Assembly (NCBI GenBank): GCA_003426165.1
Contig: QUAH01000005.1
Coordinates: 158,050 to 222,049, forward strand
Direction: 5' to 3'
DNA from: Candidatus Saccharicenans subterraneus
GTDB lineage: Bacteria > Acidobacteriota > Aminicenantia > Aminicenantales > Saccharicenantaceae
Length of the DNA: 64,000 bases
In this document: piece after piece, positions 25,096 to 35,094 of the stretch
Layout of the letters: every line of letters starts with the position of its first letter
Position numbering within the stretch: position 1 is the stretch's first letter
The notes under the pieces: model-generated
Told to the model about the DNA's origin: nothing
The model's input: the letters and a program-made list of their open reading frames with translations, nothing else
The model's database searches: none
Translations under genes and position numbers: made by a program

Positions 25096-27510
25096 TCAAT
25101 TGGTCATCTGGGGTTCCTTGGTGGCTTCGGCCCCGGCCGCCGGCTGCTTTTCCTTGGCTTCGGGCTCGCTCGGTCCGGCCTTGGGCACCAGCTCCTCGGT
25201 CAGGGCTATTTTCAGCACCTGGTCCATGTTTTCCACCAGATGGACTTTCAGGTTTTGTTTCAGTTTCTTGGGCAGGTCCTTGAGGTCGGGACGGTTGTCA
25301 ACCGGCAGGATGACCTCGGTGATGCCCTCACGGAAGGCGGCCAGGAGTTTTTCCTTGATTCCGCCCACCGGCAGGACCTTGCCTCTCAGGGTGATTTCTC
25401 CGCTCATGGCCACCTTCTTGCTGACCGGGATACCCGTCAGCAGGGAGATGATAGCGGTGGCGATGGTGATACCGGCCGAGGGCCCTTCCTTGGGCGTGGC
25501 CCCTTCGGGCACGTGGATGTGTATGTCAAAGTTCTTTTCCAGTTCCTTGCCCATGTTTAGCCCGTAGAGCTTGTGACGGACATAACTGTAGGCGGCCTGG
25601 GCCGACTCCTGCATGATTTCGCCCAGGTGGCCGGTCAGCATCAGGTTGCCCTTGCCGTGAATCTTGGTGGCTTCAAAGGTCAGCAGCTCGCCGCCAAATT
25701 CGGTCCAGGCCATGCCCAGCGAAACGCCGATTTCATTCTGCTGGTCTATTTCCAGCCGGCGGTACTTGGGGATGCCCAGGTAGTTTTCCACCGCCTTGGC
25801 CGTCAGCTTTTCGCGGTATTCCTTGCCCTTGGTCACCACTTTCTTGACCATCTTGCGGCAGATGGAGGTGATTTCCCGCTCCAGGTTTCTGACTCCAGCC
25901 TCCCTGGTATACTCCCTGATTATTTTCAGGATGGCCTGCTCGGTGAACTCCAGGTTCTTGGAGGTCAGGCCGTGCGCCTTGAGCTGCTTGGGAATCAGGA
26001 ACTGCCGGGCAATCTGGACCTTTTCATCCTCGGTGTACCCGGGCAGCCTGATAACTTCCATCCGGTCCAGCAGGGCCCGCGGAATCGGGTCTATGGAATT
26101 GGCGGTAACGATGAACATCACCTGGGACAGGTCAAAATCGGTATCTATGTAGTGATCGAGAAATTCCTTGTTCTGTTCTGGGTCCAGGACTTCCATCAGG
26201 GCCGCGGCCGGGTCACCCCGGTAGTCCATGCTCATCTTGTCGACTTCATCCAGCAGGAAGACCGGGTTCTTGGTGCCGGCCCGCTTGATCATCTGGATGA
26301 TCCGTCCGGGATAAGCCCCGATGTAGGTCCGGCGGTGACCCCTGATTTCAGCTTCATCCCGGACGCCGCCCAGCGACAGCCGGACAAATTTCCGGCCCGT
26401 GGCCCGGGCGATGGACTTGCCCAGGGAGGTCTTGCCGACTCCCGGCGGCCCGATGAAGGCCAGGATGACCCCCTTGGGGTTCTTGACCAGCTGGCGGATG
26501 GCCAGGTATTCCAGGATTCTTTCCTTGACCTTTTCCAGGCCGTAATGGTCTTCGTTCAGAATCCTTTCGGCTTCCTTCAGATCCCTCTTTTCCCTGGATT
26601 TCTTGTTCCATGGCAGGGAAATAAGCCAATCAAGATAGTTCCGGCTAACAGTAGCCTCGGCCGACATCGGCGGCATGGTCTCCAGGCGCTCGATCTCCTT
26701 CATGGCCTTCTCGTGGGCGTCGGGAGGCATCTGGGCTTCGGCCACCTTTCTCTTCAGCTCCTCTATCTCGTTGGGCTGTTCTTCTTTCTTGAACTGGCCA
26801 CCGGGGATGAAGGTCCGCTGGCCGCCTTCCTTCGGCCCTCCCCTTCTCCGGGAGGAACCGGCCCCCGGTTCCCGGCCGATAAAATTGACCAGGGATTCCT
26901 GGAGCAGGAATCTCAGGCGGTTAAGCCTCTCCCGGGTATTCAGGGTCTCCAGCAGGTTCTGCTTCTCTTCGAGCGGCAGGTAGAGATGAGAAGAAATGAT
27001 GTCGGCTATCCGGTCGGTGCTGTTTTCCCTGAGGGCCGGGATGATAGAATCCAGGTTGGCGTTCTGGTTGATCTTTAAGTATTCCTCGAACAGGGCCAGG
27101 ACTTTCTTGAGCAGTTCCTGGGTCTCCGGCGAATTGTCCTCGATTTCCTTGACCACCTTGGCCAGGATCTGGTAATAGGGGTAGGTGCTGAGAAACTCAA
27201 CGATCCGGGCCCGGTTGAGTCCCTCGACGATGACCTTCATGTTCCGTTCATCGGTCCTGGCCGTCCTGATAATCCTGGCCGTCACCCCCATGGTGTAGAT
27301 ATCACGCGGCAAGGGATTGTCGATGCCGGCATCCATCTGGGCCGCCAGGAAAATCAGCTTGTCCTTCTCGTAGGCCTTTTCCAGGGCCTTGATTGACGAC
27401 GGCCGGCCGACCACAAAGGGCACCAGGGTGGCCGGAAAAACTACCAGGTCCCGGAGCGGGATGAGCGGTATATTTTTTATGAGTTCAGAATTTTCCTGGG
27501 ACTCGGTCAT
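25096..27510 (-). CDS. lon: ATP-dependent protease Lon
   Basis: An 804-residue LonA. An N-terminal substrate-binding domain (PLIPLRDLVVFPATLVPFVV) is followed by an AAA+ module (Walker A GPPGVGKTS, Walker B VFLLDEVDK) and a C-terminal Ser/Lys protease domain with PKEGPSAG holding the catalytic Ser. It degrades misfolded and regulatory proteins in the cytoplasm. It starts one base after the clpX stop codon, so translation is probably coupled. The extreme C-terminus is an alanine/glutamate-rich tail. The linker near residues 215-240 is unusually rich in Arg/Gly (SSRRRGGPKEGGQRT). Confidence 0.97.
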   Translation of the reverse strand: MTESQENSELIKNIPLIPLRDLVVFPATLVPFVVGRPSSIKALEKAYEKDKLIFLAAQMDAGIDNPLPRDIYTMGVTARIIRTARTDERNMKVIVEGLNRARIVEFLSTYPYYQILAKVVKEIEDNSPETQELLKKVLALFEEYLKINQNANLDSIIPALRENSTDRIADIISSHLYLPLEEKQNLLETLNTRERLNRLRFLLQESLVNFIGREPGAGSSRRRGGPKEGGQRTFIPGGQFKKEEQPNEIEELKRKVAEAQMPPDAHEKAMKEIERLETMPPMSAEATVSRNYLDWLISLPWNKKSREKRDLKEAERILNEDHYGLEKVKERILEYLAIRQLVKNPKGVILAFIGPPGVGKTSLGKSIARATGRKFVRLSLGGVRDEAEIRGHRRTYIGAYPGRIIQMIKRAGTKNPVFLLDEVDKMSMDYRGDPAAALMEVLDPEQNKEFLDHYIDTDFDLSQVMFIVTANSIDPIPRALLDRMEVIRLPGYTEDEKVQIARQFLIPKQLKAHGLTSKNLEFTEQAILKIIREYTREAGVRNLEREITSICRKMVKKVVTKGKEYREKLTAKAVENYLGIPKYRRLEIDQQNEIGVSLGMAWTEFGGELLTFEATKIHGKGNLMLTGHLGEIMQESAQAAYSYVRHKLYGLNMGKELEKNFDIHIHVPEGATPKEGPSAGITIATAIISLLTGIPVSKKVAMSGEITLRGKVLPVGGIKEKLLAAFREGITEVILPVDNRPDLKDLPKKLKQNLKVHLVENMDQVLKIALTEELVPKAGPSEPEAKEKQPAAGAEATKEPQMTN

Positions 27511-27511
27511 G

Positions 27512-28759
27512 TTACGCTCCCATTACCCGTTTATATTTTTCGTAGCTGAGTCTCTGCTCCTCCACCATCTCCCGGGTGATGACGATCTTGGTTTCCTTTT
27601 TCTGTGACGGCAGGTAAAACATCAGGTCGAGCATCAGGTCCTCGATTATGGCCCTCAGTCCCCGGGCTCCCAGCTTCTTTTCTATCGATTTCTCGGCAAT
27701 GGCCTGGAGGGCCTCTGCGGTGAATTCCAGTTCGACCCCCTCCATCTCAAACAGCTTCTGGTACTGCTTGATGATGGCGTTCTTGGGCCCGGTCAAGATT
27801 TCGATCAGGTGGTTCCGGTCCAGGTCGTGGAAAACGGCCACCACCGGCACCCGGCCCACCAGCTCGGGAATCAGGCCGTATTTGATCAGGTCCTCCGGCA
27901 TCAGGTGGCGGTAAATGTCCTGGCTGTCCACCAGTTTCTTGATCTCAGACTTGAAACCGACCGTGGACTTGCCCAGCCGCTGGGCGATTATCTTGTCCAG
28001 GCCGTTAAAGGCCCCGCCACAGATAAACAGTATATCAGAAGTATCCACGGGAATGAATTCCTGGTAGGGGTGCTTGCGGCCGCCCTGGGGAGGCACGTTG
28101 GCCACCGTGCCTTCGATGATCTTCAGCAGGGCCTGCTGGACCCCTTCCCCGGAAACGTCCCGGGTGATCGACGGGCTATCGCTCTTGCGGCTGATCTTGT
28201 CTATTTCATCGATGTAGATGATTCCCTTCTGGGTCTTTTCGATGTTGCCCTTGGCCGCCTGGAAAAGCTTCAGGATGATGTTCTCCACGTCCTCGCCCAC
28301 GTAGCCGGCCTCGGTCAGGGTGGTGGCATCGGCAATGGCAAACGGTACCGACAGCAACCTGGCCAGGGTCTGGGCCATCAGGGTCTTGCCGGTTCCCGTC
28401 GGGCCGATGAACAGCAGGTTGCTCTTGGTTATTTCCACCTCGCTCTGGCCCCTGGGCTGGTTGATACGTTTATAATGGTTATATACGGCCACCGATATTT
28501 TCTTCTTGGCTTCTTCCTGGCCGACGATGTATTCGTCCAGGGCTTTCTTGATCTGAACCGGGGTCAGGAAGGGCTCTTTTTTCTGCTTTATTTCCAGTTC
28601 CTGCTGCCGGTCGGAAACCAGGATCGAATGCGCAATTTCCACGCAGTTATCACAGATATAGACTTTCTGCGGACCGGCAATCAGTCTCCGGACCTGGGTC
28701 TGGGTCCGGTGACAGAAACTGCACTTGACCGTGCCCGAATTCTGTTCGTTGGTTGTCAT
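27512..28759 (-). CDS. clpX: ClpXP protease ATP-binding subunit ClpX
   Basis: A 415-residue AAA+ unfoldase. The N-terminal zinc-binding domain has CSFCHRTQ and CDNCVE; Walker A is GPTGTGKT and Walker [10 protein letters not shown]. It unfolds tagged substrates and feeds them to ClpP, encoded just upstream in the same operon. AAGG lies eight bases before the ATG. Normal length and all motifs intact. Confidence 0.97.
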   Translation of the reverse strand: MTTNEQNSGTVKCSFCHRTQTQVRRLIAGPQKVYICDNCVEIAHSILVSDRQQELEIKQKKEPFLTPVQIKKALDEYIVGQEEAKKKISVAVYNHYKRINQPRGQSEVEITKSNLLFIGPTGTGKTLMAQTLARLLSVPFAIADATTLTEAGYVGEDVENIILKLFQAAKGNIEKTQKGIIYIDEIDKISRKSDSPSITRDVSGEGVQQALLKIIEGTVANVPPQGGRKHPYQEFIPVDTSDILFICGGAFNGLDKIIAQRLGKSTVGFKSEIKKLVDSQDIYRHLMPEDLIKYGLIPELVGRVPVVAVFHDLDRNHLIEILTGPKNAIIKQYQKLFEMEGVELEFTAEALQAIAEKSIEKKLGARGLRAIIEDLMLDLMFYLPSQKKETKIVITREMVEEQRLSYEKYKRVMGA

Positions 28760-28800
28760 GCTCTATGCCTTACCTGCTCCCGGCGGGGAGCCTTTGCCAC

Positions 28801-29397
28801 TCAGGCGAGAGTTTCCTTACGGGAACTGATGATCTGGTCAATCAGACCGTAGTCCTTGGCCTGAACAGGAGTCATGATGAAATCCCGTTCGACCTCAGCC
28901 TGGATCTTGTCCAGGGGCTGCCCGGTATGCCTGGCCAGGATCTGGTTCAGGTTCTCGCGCATTCTAAGAATCTCTTTGGCCTGGATGGCCAGGTCGCTGG
29001 CCTGGCCCTGGAATTCGCCAAACGGCTGGTGAAGGACGATCCGGGAATTGGGCAGGGCAAATCTCTTGCCCGCCGTCCCGGCCGCCAGCAGTACCGCAGC
29101 CATGCTGGCCGCCTGCCCCAGGCAGATGGTAGTTACGGGTGAAGTTATGAACTGCATGGTATCATAGATGGCCAGGCCGGCAGTTATGCTGCCTCCCGGT
29201 GAATTTATATACAAGGAAATATCCTTATCGCTGGCTTCAGCCTCGAGGTATAGCAACTGGGCAATCACCAGGTTGGCCACCTCATCCGTTATTTCAGTGC
29301 CCAGGAAAATTATTCTGTCCTTGAGCAACCTGGAATAGATATCATAACCGCGCTCGGTGCGCCCCTCGGATTCAATGACAAAAGGAATTATGGCCAT
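28801..29397 (-). CDS. clpP: ATP-dependent Clp protease proteolytic subunit ClpP
   Basis: A 198-residue serine peptidase. The catalytic Ser is in [14 protein letters not shown], the His in RIVLHQPFG, and the Asp follows in the usual position near the ERDFIMT segment. It assembles into tetradecamers and works with ClpX, encoded 41 bp downstream. There is no strong ribosome binding site before the ATG; translation may depend on coupling to tig, 10 bp upstream. Confidence 0.97.
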   Translation of the reverse strand: MAIIPFVIESEGRTERGYDIYSRLLKDRIIFLGTEITDEVANLVIAQLLYLEAEASDKDISLYINSPGGSITAGLAIYDTMQFITSPVTTICLGQAASMAAVLLAAGTAGKRFALPNSRIVLHQPFGEFQGQASDLAIQAKEILRMRENLNQILARHTGQPLDKIQAEVERDFIMTPVQAKDYGLIDQIISSRKETLA

Positions 29398-29407
29398 AGG
29401 GGAAGCT

Positions 29408-30691
29408 TTACTCTATTATAACCCTCCCGGACAAAAAGTCAACCGTTTTTCTCAGGAGCAGGTTGAGCTTCCAGTCCTCGTCGCGACCTTCCCGGGCCAG
29501 GGCCGCCTGGAGCTGGTCCAGGGGAATATTTCTTGATTCGGACACCTTTTTCAGTTCCTGCTCGAACTCTTCGGCCGTGACCTGGAGTCCTTCCCGGGCG
29601 GCAATCTTGCGCAGCAGAATATGATTCTTAAGGTTGGCCTCTGCCTGTTTCCGGGCCTGTTCCAGCAGTCCGGGCCAGAGGTCGGAGGGAATCTTTTTCA
29701 GCTCTTCCTCGCGGAACTGGCGCCCGATTATGGCCTGGGCCTCTTCCTTGACCATGCTCTCGGGAATGACCAGGTTTATCTCCGTGGCCAGTTTTTCCAG
29801 GTACTGGTTTATGGCTTTATCCCGGGCTTCCTCCTCCCGGTGCTTGACCAGGTCCTGGCGGATTTTCTCCTTCAGGGTTTCCAGGTTTTCCACGTCATCT
29901 ACTAGCTTGGCAAACTCGTCGTTGAGCTCGGGCAGTTTTTTCTCTTTTATCTCCAGAACTTTCAGCCTGTACTCAATTTCTTTTCCGGCAAACTTCTTCT
30001 GGCGGTAGTCCGGAGGATACTTGACCGTGAAATTCTTCTCGTCCCCCGGTTTAAGTCCCGGCAGGACCTCGTTCAGTTGCGGTTCGTTATCGGCATGGCC
30101 GGCCAGCACCACCACTTTTTCCACCGGCATGAACTTCCTGGTGGCCGCATCCTTGCCCTGGATCTCGATGACCACGTAATCTCCAGACTGCACTCCGCGT
30201 TCGGACACCGGCAGATACTCGGCCGCGTTTTCCCGAAGCCTGTTGAGCACGGCTTCAACCTCGGTTTCTTCCAGCTGGACCTTTTCCTTCTCAACTTTTT
30301 TCTCCAGGTAATCGGCCGGCAGCTCAAACTCGGGCCAGACCTCGAAGGACACCTGGTACCTGACTCCCCCGTCCAGGCTGAAATCAACCGATTTGACCGT
30401 GGGCACGTTGACCGGAACGACTTTAAGGTTTTCCAGCTCCTGTCTCAGGTTATCGGGAATGAGGTTGTCGAGCACCGCCTCTTTTATTTCGGCTTCAAAC
30501 ATCCTCTGCACCATGTCCCGGGGAGCATATCCCTTCCTGAAACCGGGCAATTTGACCCGGGCTACATAATCCCTGAGCACTTTCTCGTATTCTTTCTTGA
30601 CCGCTTCGGGAGAAATTTCCAGGTCCAGTTCCCGGACAGTGGGACTGACCACTTTCAGCCTTTCCTGGTTCTGGTTGGTGTTGTTTTCCAT
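29408..30691 (-). CDS. tig: Trigger factor (ribosome-associated chaperone)
   Basis: A 427-residue trigger factor. The N-terminal ribosome-binding domain has the signature [11 protein letters not shown] (usually GFRxGxxP), followed by a PPIase (FKBP-like) domain around residues 155-245 and a C-terminal helical chaperone domain. It binds nascent chains at the exit tunnel. GAGG precedes the ATG. First protein gene of the tig-clpP-clpX-lon operon, a common bacterial arrangement, with a tRNA gene just upstream. Confidence 0.96.
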   Translation of the reverse strand: MENNTNQNQERLKVVSPTVRELDLEISPEAVKKEYEKVLRDYVARVKLPGFRKGYAPRDMVQRMFEAEIKEAVLDNLIPDNLRQELENLKVVPVNVPTVKSVDFSLDGGVRYQVSFEVWPEFELPADYLEKKVEKEKVQLEETEVEAVLNRLRENAAEYLPVSERGVQSGDYVVIEIQGKDAATRKFMPVEKVVVLAGHADNEPQLNEVLPGLKPGDEKNFTVKYPPDYRQKKFAGKEIEYRLKVLEIKEKKLPELNDEFAKLVDDVENLETLKEKIRQDLVKHREEEARDKAINQYLEKLATEINLVIPESMVKEEAQAIIGRQFREEELKKIPSDLWPGLLEQARKQAEANLKNHILLRKIAAREGLQVTAEEFEQELKKVSESRNIPLDQLQAALAREGRDEDWKLNLLLRKTVDFLSGRVIIE

Positions 30692-30765
30692 CGCTTTCCT
30701 CTAATTATGAATTTACCCTGCTCTCAGCCCGGTTGGGGTGGATTCAGGCTCCTGGATGCTGGGAA

Positions 30766-30850
30766 TGGGCAGAGCGGGAATCGAACCCGCACTCCTTATT
30801 CAGGAACTAGGTCCTAAGCCTAGTGCGTCTGCCAATTCCGCCACCTGCCC
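30766..30850 (-). tRNA. tRNA-Leu (anticodon UAG)
   Basis: The minus strand folds as a class II tRNA. The acceptor stem GGGCAGG pairs with TCTGCCC, the D-arm region is GGCGGAATTGGCAGAC, the anticodon stem CTAGG/CCTAG encloses the loop CTTAGGA with anticodon TAG, a long variable arm follows, and the T-arm contains GGTTCGATTCC. Discriminator A. The CCA end is not encoded. Confidence 0.95.
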
Positions 30851-30936
30851 AGCTGAATTATCTTATGGTGATCTGATTGCCTGTGCGGATTGAGATTAAA
30901 AAATACCACACTTTAGCCTGTCAGTCAATCAGGAGA

Positions 30937-32766
30937 TTACTTGATCAGCTTGGCCAGTCGGCCGGCCAGGTTCTGGTCCAGCCGCTGCAGGGTCTTCAGT
31001 ACCTCCCGGGCACTGTAGTTATCCTTAAGGTTTATGTAAGTTATCCCCAGGTTATACTGGGCCACCGCGTTGTTGGGATTGAGGGAAACGCTCTTCTCCA
31101 GGTTGGGCAGGGCCTTTTCGAAGTCCTTCATGAGCATGTATTCCAGGCCGACGTTCAGCCAGCCGCTGGGGTCATCCGGAGCCAGGGCAACATACTTCTT
31201 GAAAGCTTCCACCGCCTCGGGATGTTTCTTCATCTTGTCGTAAACGATGCCCAGGTTGAACCAGGCATGGGTGTAGTCACCCTTGACAGCCAGGCACTCG
31301 TTCAGGGTGCTGGCCGCTTCCTCCAGCTGGCCCAGCCGGTCATACATGATGGCCAGGTTATACAGGGCCACCTCGTTCTTGGGATTTATCTCCACTATTT
31401 TCCTGGCCGCCTCGACCGCCTTTTCATAGTTCTGGGCCCGGTCATACATCTGCATGATCTGGCCGTAGTAAGTTATGGCATCACGCTGGTTCTTGGTGGC
31501 CAGTTTCTTGAATATCTCCTCGGCCTCGGCCAGCTGGTTGGTCTCGGCCAGCATCTTGGCCAGGTTATAATTGCAGTTAATGTCATCAGGATTTATCTTC
31601 AGGGCCTCCCGGAAGGCGTCGATGGCCTTCTCCGGTTGGTTGAGCCTCTGGTAGGTCTGGGCCAGTTTTAACCAGGCGGGAAAAGGATTGGCCGGCCCGC
31701 TCCTGGCATATTTTTCGAAGTTTTCGGCTGCCCGGGCCAGGTCCTGCAATTCCTCGTAGGCCGTGCCCAGTTCAAAGTATATTTCTTTCGACTCGACCCG
31801 GTTGTTTATAGCCTTTTCCAGAAATTCGGCCGCTTCCTTGAACTTTCTCTCCTTGAGCTGGGTCAACCCCATTCCATAAAGAGCCTGGGCATGGTCCGGG
31901 TTCACCAGGAGAGCCTTGGCAAAATTCTTGTAGCTTTCGGCCGTATTCCCCAGTTTGAAATACGACTGCCCGAGAAGGACGTAACCTTCCAGGTCGTCCG
32001 GCTTGAACTTGAGATATTTTTCCAGGTAGACACTGCCCATTCCCGGTTCGTTCAAGAGGGCGGCCGACTTTCCGACCAGAAAACTGCCCTCGGCCTGCTC
32101 CAGGTAATTTTCCTTGGCCGCACCCTTCAGATCCTGGCCCTTGGCCTGGGCATTCATGGCCGAAACCGCTTCCACCGGAACGCCGAACTTGACTCCGGCC
32201 CCGAACACCAGGGCCACTCCGACCACCTGGCCCTGCACATCGAAAATGGGGGCCCCGCAGGCCGGTTTTTCCAGATTCATGGTTACTTCCATCACCCTGA
32301 TCTTGTTCGGAGAGAGGTCCAGCCAGTCTCTCAGGTTGCCCTCGGTAATGATCACCTGCCCGGATATTTCACTCAGGGCAAAGAGTCGATCCCCGGCCTT
32401 CAAACCCGTTGAGACCCCAAGTGACAATCCATTCACCTTGCCTTTGATCCTGACCAGGGCCAGGTCGTAGTCTTTGTAGGTGGCCACCAGGGCTTCCACT
32501 TTCCCGCTCTTCCCCGAAATGCTGGTCACTTCAGCTTCCGTGGCCTGGGAAATAAGATGGTAGGGCACCACGACCAGGTTTTCCGCCAGGGCAAACCCCG
32601 TGCCTTCCCCGACCACATTTTTGCTGTTATCCCAGCCCTTGAAAGTAACCACGCCGGCTGAAGCTTTTCCCAGTATATCAACAGCTTCCTGCGGTTGAGC
32701 CGCAGAACATAATATCTGGCAGAAAAAGAAAAAAAGGGCAGAAAAGACGAGATGCGTTTTTCTCAT
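30937..32766 (-). CDS. Exported TPR protein with trypsin-like N-terminal domain (Cys in place of catalytic Ser)
   Basis: A 609-residue protein with a signal peptide (residues 1-22), a chymotrypsin/HtrA-like domain (about 28-210) and then a long array of TPR repeats to the end (for example EAVEAFKKYVALAPDDPSGW). The protease triad positions read H70 (VVPYHLI), D101 (YDLALVRI) and C170 in KPACGAPIFD, where HtrA proteins have NSGGP. It could be a cysteine-type variant or an inactive binding domain. The ATG at 32766 has GGAGG four bases upstream; an earlier ATG five codons before overlaps that site. Probably a periplasmic scaffold; function unknown. Confidence 0.82.
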   Translation of the reverse strand: MRKTHLVFSALFFFFCQILCSAAQPQEAVDILGKASAGVVTFKGWDNSKNVVGEGTGFALAENLVVVPYHLISQATEAEVTSISGKSGKVEALVATYKDYDLALVRIKGKVNGLSLGVSTGLKAGDRLFALSEISGQVIITEGNLRDWLDLSPNKIRVMEVTMNLEKPACGAPIFDVQGQVVGVALVFGAGVKFGVPVEAVSAMNAQAKGQDLKGAAKENYLEQAEGSFLVGKSAALLNEPGMGSVYLEKYLKFKPDDLEGYVLLGQSYFKLGNTAESYKNFAKALLVNPDHAQALYGMGLTQLKERKFKEAAEFLEKAINNRVESKEIYFELGTAYEELQDLARAAENFEKYARSGPANPFPAWLKLAQTYQRLNQPEKAIDAFREALKINPDDINCNYNLAKMLAETNQLAEAEEIFKKLATKNQRDAITYYGQIMQMYDRAQNYEKAVEAARKIVEINPKNEVALYNLAIMYDRLGQLEEAASTLNECLAVKGDYTHAWFNLGIVYDKMKKHPEAVEAFKKYVALAPDDPSGWLNVGLEYMLMKDFEKALPNLEKSVSLNPNNAVAQYNLGITYINLKDNYSAREVLKTLQRLDQNLAGRLAKLIK

Positions 32767-32845
32767 CACGCCTCCTTCCATTCCATCTTAGAAAAATTTA
32801 TATTATCTTTAATCATCGTGTCAAATATTTTATTGTTACCGGGTT

Positions 32846-33352
32846 ATGCGAGTTAGTGGAATGAACCGAACCCAAAGTCTGTTCTGGCTGGGCACGATAT
32901 TTCTCTCCGGTCTGATTCTGGCAGGGACATTTCTGGCTCCTCTCCTTCAGGAAAAAAACCCTGCCTGGTCTGCCTTCATCTACCATCTCTTCTCCTCGGT
33001 CTGCCACCAGAAAGTCGAGCGTTCTTTTTTCTGGCTCGACCGGCCGCTGGCTGTCTGCAGCCGCTGCCTGGGTTTTTATGCCGGCTTTTTCATAAGCGCG
33101 CTGTCATATCCACTGTGGTCGCGCCGGCTCGTCCGCTGGCTGGAGTCGAGGCCCTCACTGATTTTAGTCGCTGCTATACCCCTGATTGTGGACGCCACCG
33201 GGGGTCTCCTCGGGTTATGGTGGACGCCGCTGGGCATCAGGCTGGCCAGCGGAATCCTGTGGGCGGCCTTCCTCCCGGCCTTCTGGTTCAGGGCCCTGGC
33301 CGAGCTAAATCGAACAAAGAAATCAGCAACAGACCGTAAACCCTTGGCCTAA
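32846..33352 (+). CDS. DUF2085 family membrane protein
   Basis: A 168-residue membrane protein with about four hydrophobic segments. The conserved cysteine-rich signature of DUF2085 is present: SSVCHQKVERSFFW followed by LAVCSRCLGFYAG. The biochemical function of the family is not known; the cysteines may bind metal. It starts with ATG at 32846, divergent from the TPR gene, with no clear ribosome binding site; an alternative ATG lies five codons later. Confidence 0.8.
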   Translation: MRVSGMNRTQSLFWLGTIFLSGLILAGTFLAPLLQEKNPAWSAFIYHLFSSVCHQKVERSFFWLDRPLAVCSRCLGFYAGFFISALSYPLWSRRLVRWLESRPSLILVAAIPLIVDATGGLLGLWWTPLGIRLASGILWAAFLPAFWFRALAELNRTKKSATDRKPLA

Positions 33353-33529
33353 CCAGAAATCCGCGGGCCAGTCCAATGACATGAATACCGGCCGGGAAAT
33401 GACTGCAAGGCCAGCTCCTTTATAATCAACAACCTAACCCCCATCCCTATCGGCTATTTTTCTTGCCAGTTAAACCTCTCCAGGATTTTATCTCGTTGAC
33501 TGTCCTGAAGATAGCCATCTTTCCTTTAG

Positions 33530-33545
33530 GCTTTCCCGTGAAACA
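33530..33545. promoter_or_regulatory. Degenerate parS-like site
   Basis: GCTTTCCCGTGAAACA matches 13 of 16 positions of the parS consensus TGTTTCACGTGAAACA, with one half-site (GTGAAACA) intact. It lies in the 298-bp gap between two plus-strand membrane protein genes; nothing else was noticed there. It is 15 kb from parAB and could be a chance match. Confidence 0.25.
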
Positions 33546-33650
33546 ACGGATTGCTTTTTTAAGAAGTATATAGCGCATGAGGTAATTCGCCGGTTGCATT
33601 CAAGACAGTTTAATCGTAAAATTAATAGCCTTTAGGCAGAGTAAAGAAAA

Positions 33651-34181
33651 ATGGCCATGAAAGAAAACGACCTGGTCAGGCCGGCCCTGATTGGCGGCGC
33701 CCTGGCCGGGATCCTGTCATCCATTCCCTTTTTTCACTGTCTCTGTTGCCTCTGGGTCCTGGCCGGTGGAGTGCTGGCCACCTATCTTTTATCCGACAGG
33801 GCTTCCAAGCAATCAACCTCTTACAAGATGAGCGACGGACTGTTAACCGGCGCCCTGTCCGGAGTGTTTGGCGCCATCATCACCCTCATCATAAGAATTC
33901 CTCTCACCGGCTACTACCTTAACTGGAACAAGAGATTCCTGGAAAGCCTGGCCAGGTTTGCCGACCAGATGCCTCCCGGCTGGGAAAACTGGACTGAAAT
34001 CGGCCAGCAGGGGTGGAACCCCTTTACCTTTTTTCTGAGCCTGCTTGTGACCTCAATCGTCTTCGCCTTTCTCGGGGCACTGGGCGGGCTAATCGGCTTT
34101 TCTCTCTTCAAACCTTCCGCGGGTACCAAAAATGAAACGCAAACTCCTCAAAACCCGGGTGATAGTCAACCCGGCCTCTAA
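33651..34181 (+). CDS. Hypothetical small membrane protein
   Basis: A 176-residue protein not assigned to a family. It has four probable membrane helices: a glycine/alanine-rich first pair (GGALAGILSSIPFFHCLCC and WVLAGGVLATYLL), one near GALSGVFGAIITLIIRI, and one near FAFLGALGGLIGFSLF, with a polar tail. Small-residue zippers suggest packed helices; a Cys pair sits at the end of helix 1. The ATG at 33651 or 33657 may be used. Its end overlaps the start of the lipid kinase gene by 50 bp, so the two are probably cotranscribed. Confidence 0.7.
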   Translation: MAMKENDLVRPALIGGALAGILSSIPFFHCLCCLWVLAGGVLATYLLSDRASKQSTSYKMSDGLLTGALSGVFGAIITLIIRIPLTGYYLNWNKRFLESLARFADQMPPGWENWTEIGQQGWNPFTFFLSLLVTSIVFAFLGALGGLIGFSLFKPSAGTKNETQTPQNPGDSQPGL

Positions 34182-35082
34182 CCGGGGACGCACCAGGCAA
34201 CGCTGGCTTGAGATCAAGGAAAGCCTGAAGAGCTTTTTCAAGGAATTCAAGTATGATTTCACCGAAAAGCCCTTCCAGGCCACCGAGCTGGCCCGGGAAG
34301 CCCTGAAGGAAGGAACCGAACTGCTGATCGGAGTGGGCGGGGACGGCACTGTGAATGAAATTGCCAACGGTTTTTTTGATAATCAGAAGGCCATAAACCC
34401 GGAGGCCAGCCTGGGCATTGTTCCATCGGGCACCGGCTGCGACCTGACCCGAAGCCTCAATATCCCGAGAAACCTTAAAAACGCAGTTCGGTTCATTTCG
34501 GAGGCTCCGGACCAGCCGATCGACGTCGGCCGGGTCAGTTTCACCAGTCCCGGAGGGCAGCGGGATAGCCGTTATTTCCTAAACATCGCCGATTTTGGCC
34601 TGGGTGGCGAGGTAGTCAGAAGGGTTAACGAGGAAAGGCTGAAGAGAAAGGCCTCCTCCTACGTCCGCTGCCTGATAGAAACCATGCTCTCCTTCAAGGG
34701 ACACGAGGTGAGAATTTCCGTCGATGGTCGGGAGCCAACCTCTGGCAAATACCTGATCGGAGCCATCGCCAACGGGCAGATTTTTGGCAAGGGGATGAAA
34801 GTGGCCCCGAGGGCCCGGCTGGATGACAGCCTGTTCGATATCATTCTGGTCAAGAGCCTGAGTTTCCTGGAATTCTGCCTGCACGGCTGGAAATTGATAA
34901 ACGGCAGTCACCTCAATTACCACAAGGTATCCATGTGGCGAGGCCAGAAAGTCATGGTTACCCCGCTACGTCCGGAACCGGTGCTGATCGAGCTGGACGG
35001 CGAACAGGTGGGTAGCCTGCCGGCTTCCTTTGAAATCATACCGGGCAGCCTCCAGGTCAAGGGATTCCTCAAAAAAGGCTGA
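34132..35082 (+). CDS. Diacylglycerol/lipid kinase family protein (YegS-like)
   Basis: A 316-residue DAGK-catalytic-domain protein. NPASNRGRT near the N-terminus and GVGGDGTVNEIANG form the nucleotide-binding signature; IVPSGTGCDLTRSL follows. It phosphorylates a lipid such as diacylglycerol or a related long-chain alcohol at the cytoplasmic face of the membrane. Substrate not readable from sequence. It starts with ATG within the end of the preceding membrane protein gene and ends 12 bp before the convergent lytic transglycosylase gene. Confidence 0.88.
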   Translation: MKRKLLKTRVIVNPASNRGRTRQRWLEIKESLKSFFKEFKYDFTEKPFQATELAREALKEGTELLIGVGGDGTVNEIANGFFDNQKAINPEASLGIVPSGTGCDLTRSLNIPRNLKNAVRFISEAPDQPIDVGRVSFTSPGGQRDSRYFLNIADFGLGGEVVRRVNEERLKRKASSYVRCLIETMLSFKGHEVRISVDGREPTSGKYLIGAIANGQIFGKGMKVAPRARLDDSLFDIILVKSLSFLEFCLHGWKLINGSHLNYHKVSMWRGQKVMVTPLRPEPVLIELDGEQVGSLPASFEIIPGSLQVKGFLKKG

Positions 35083-35094
35083 AACCCTAGCAGG

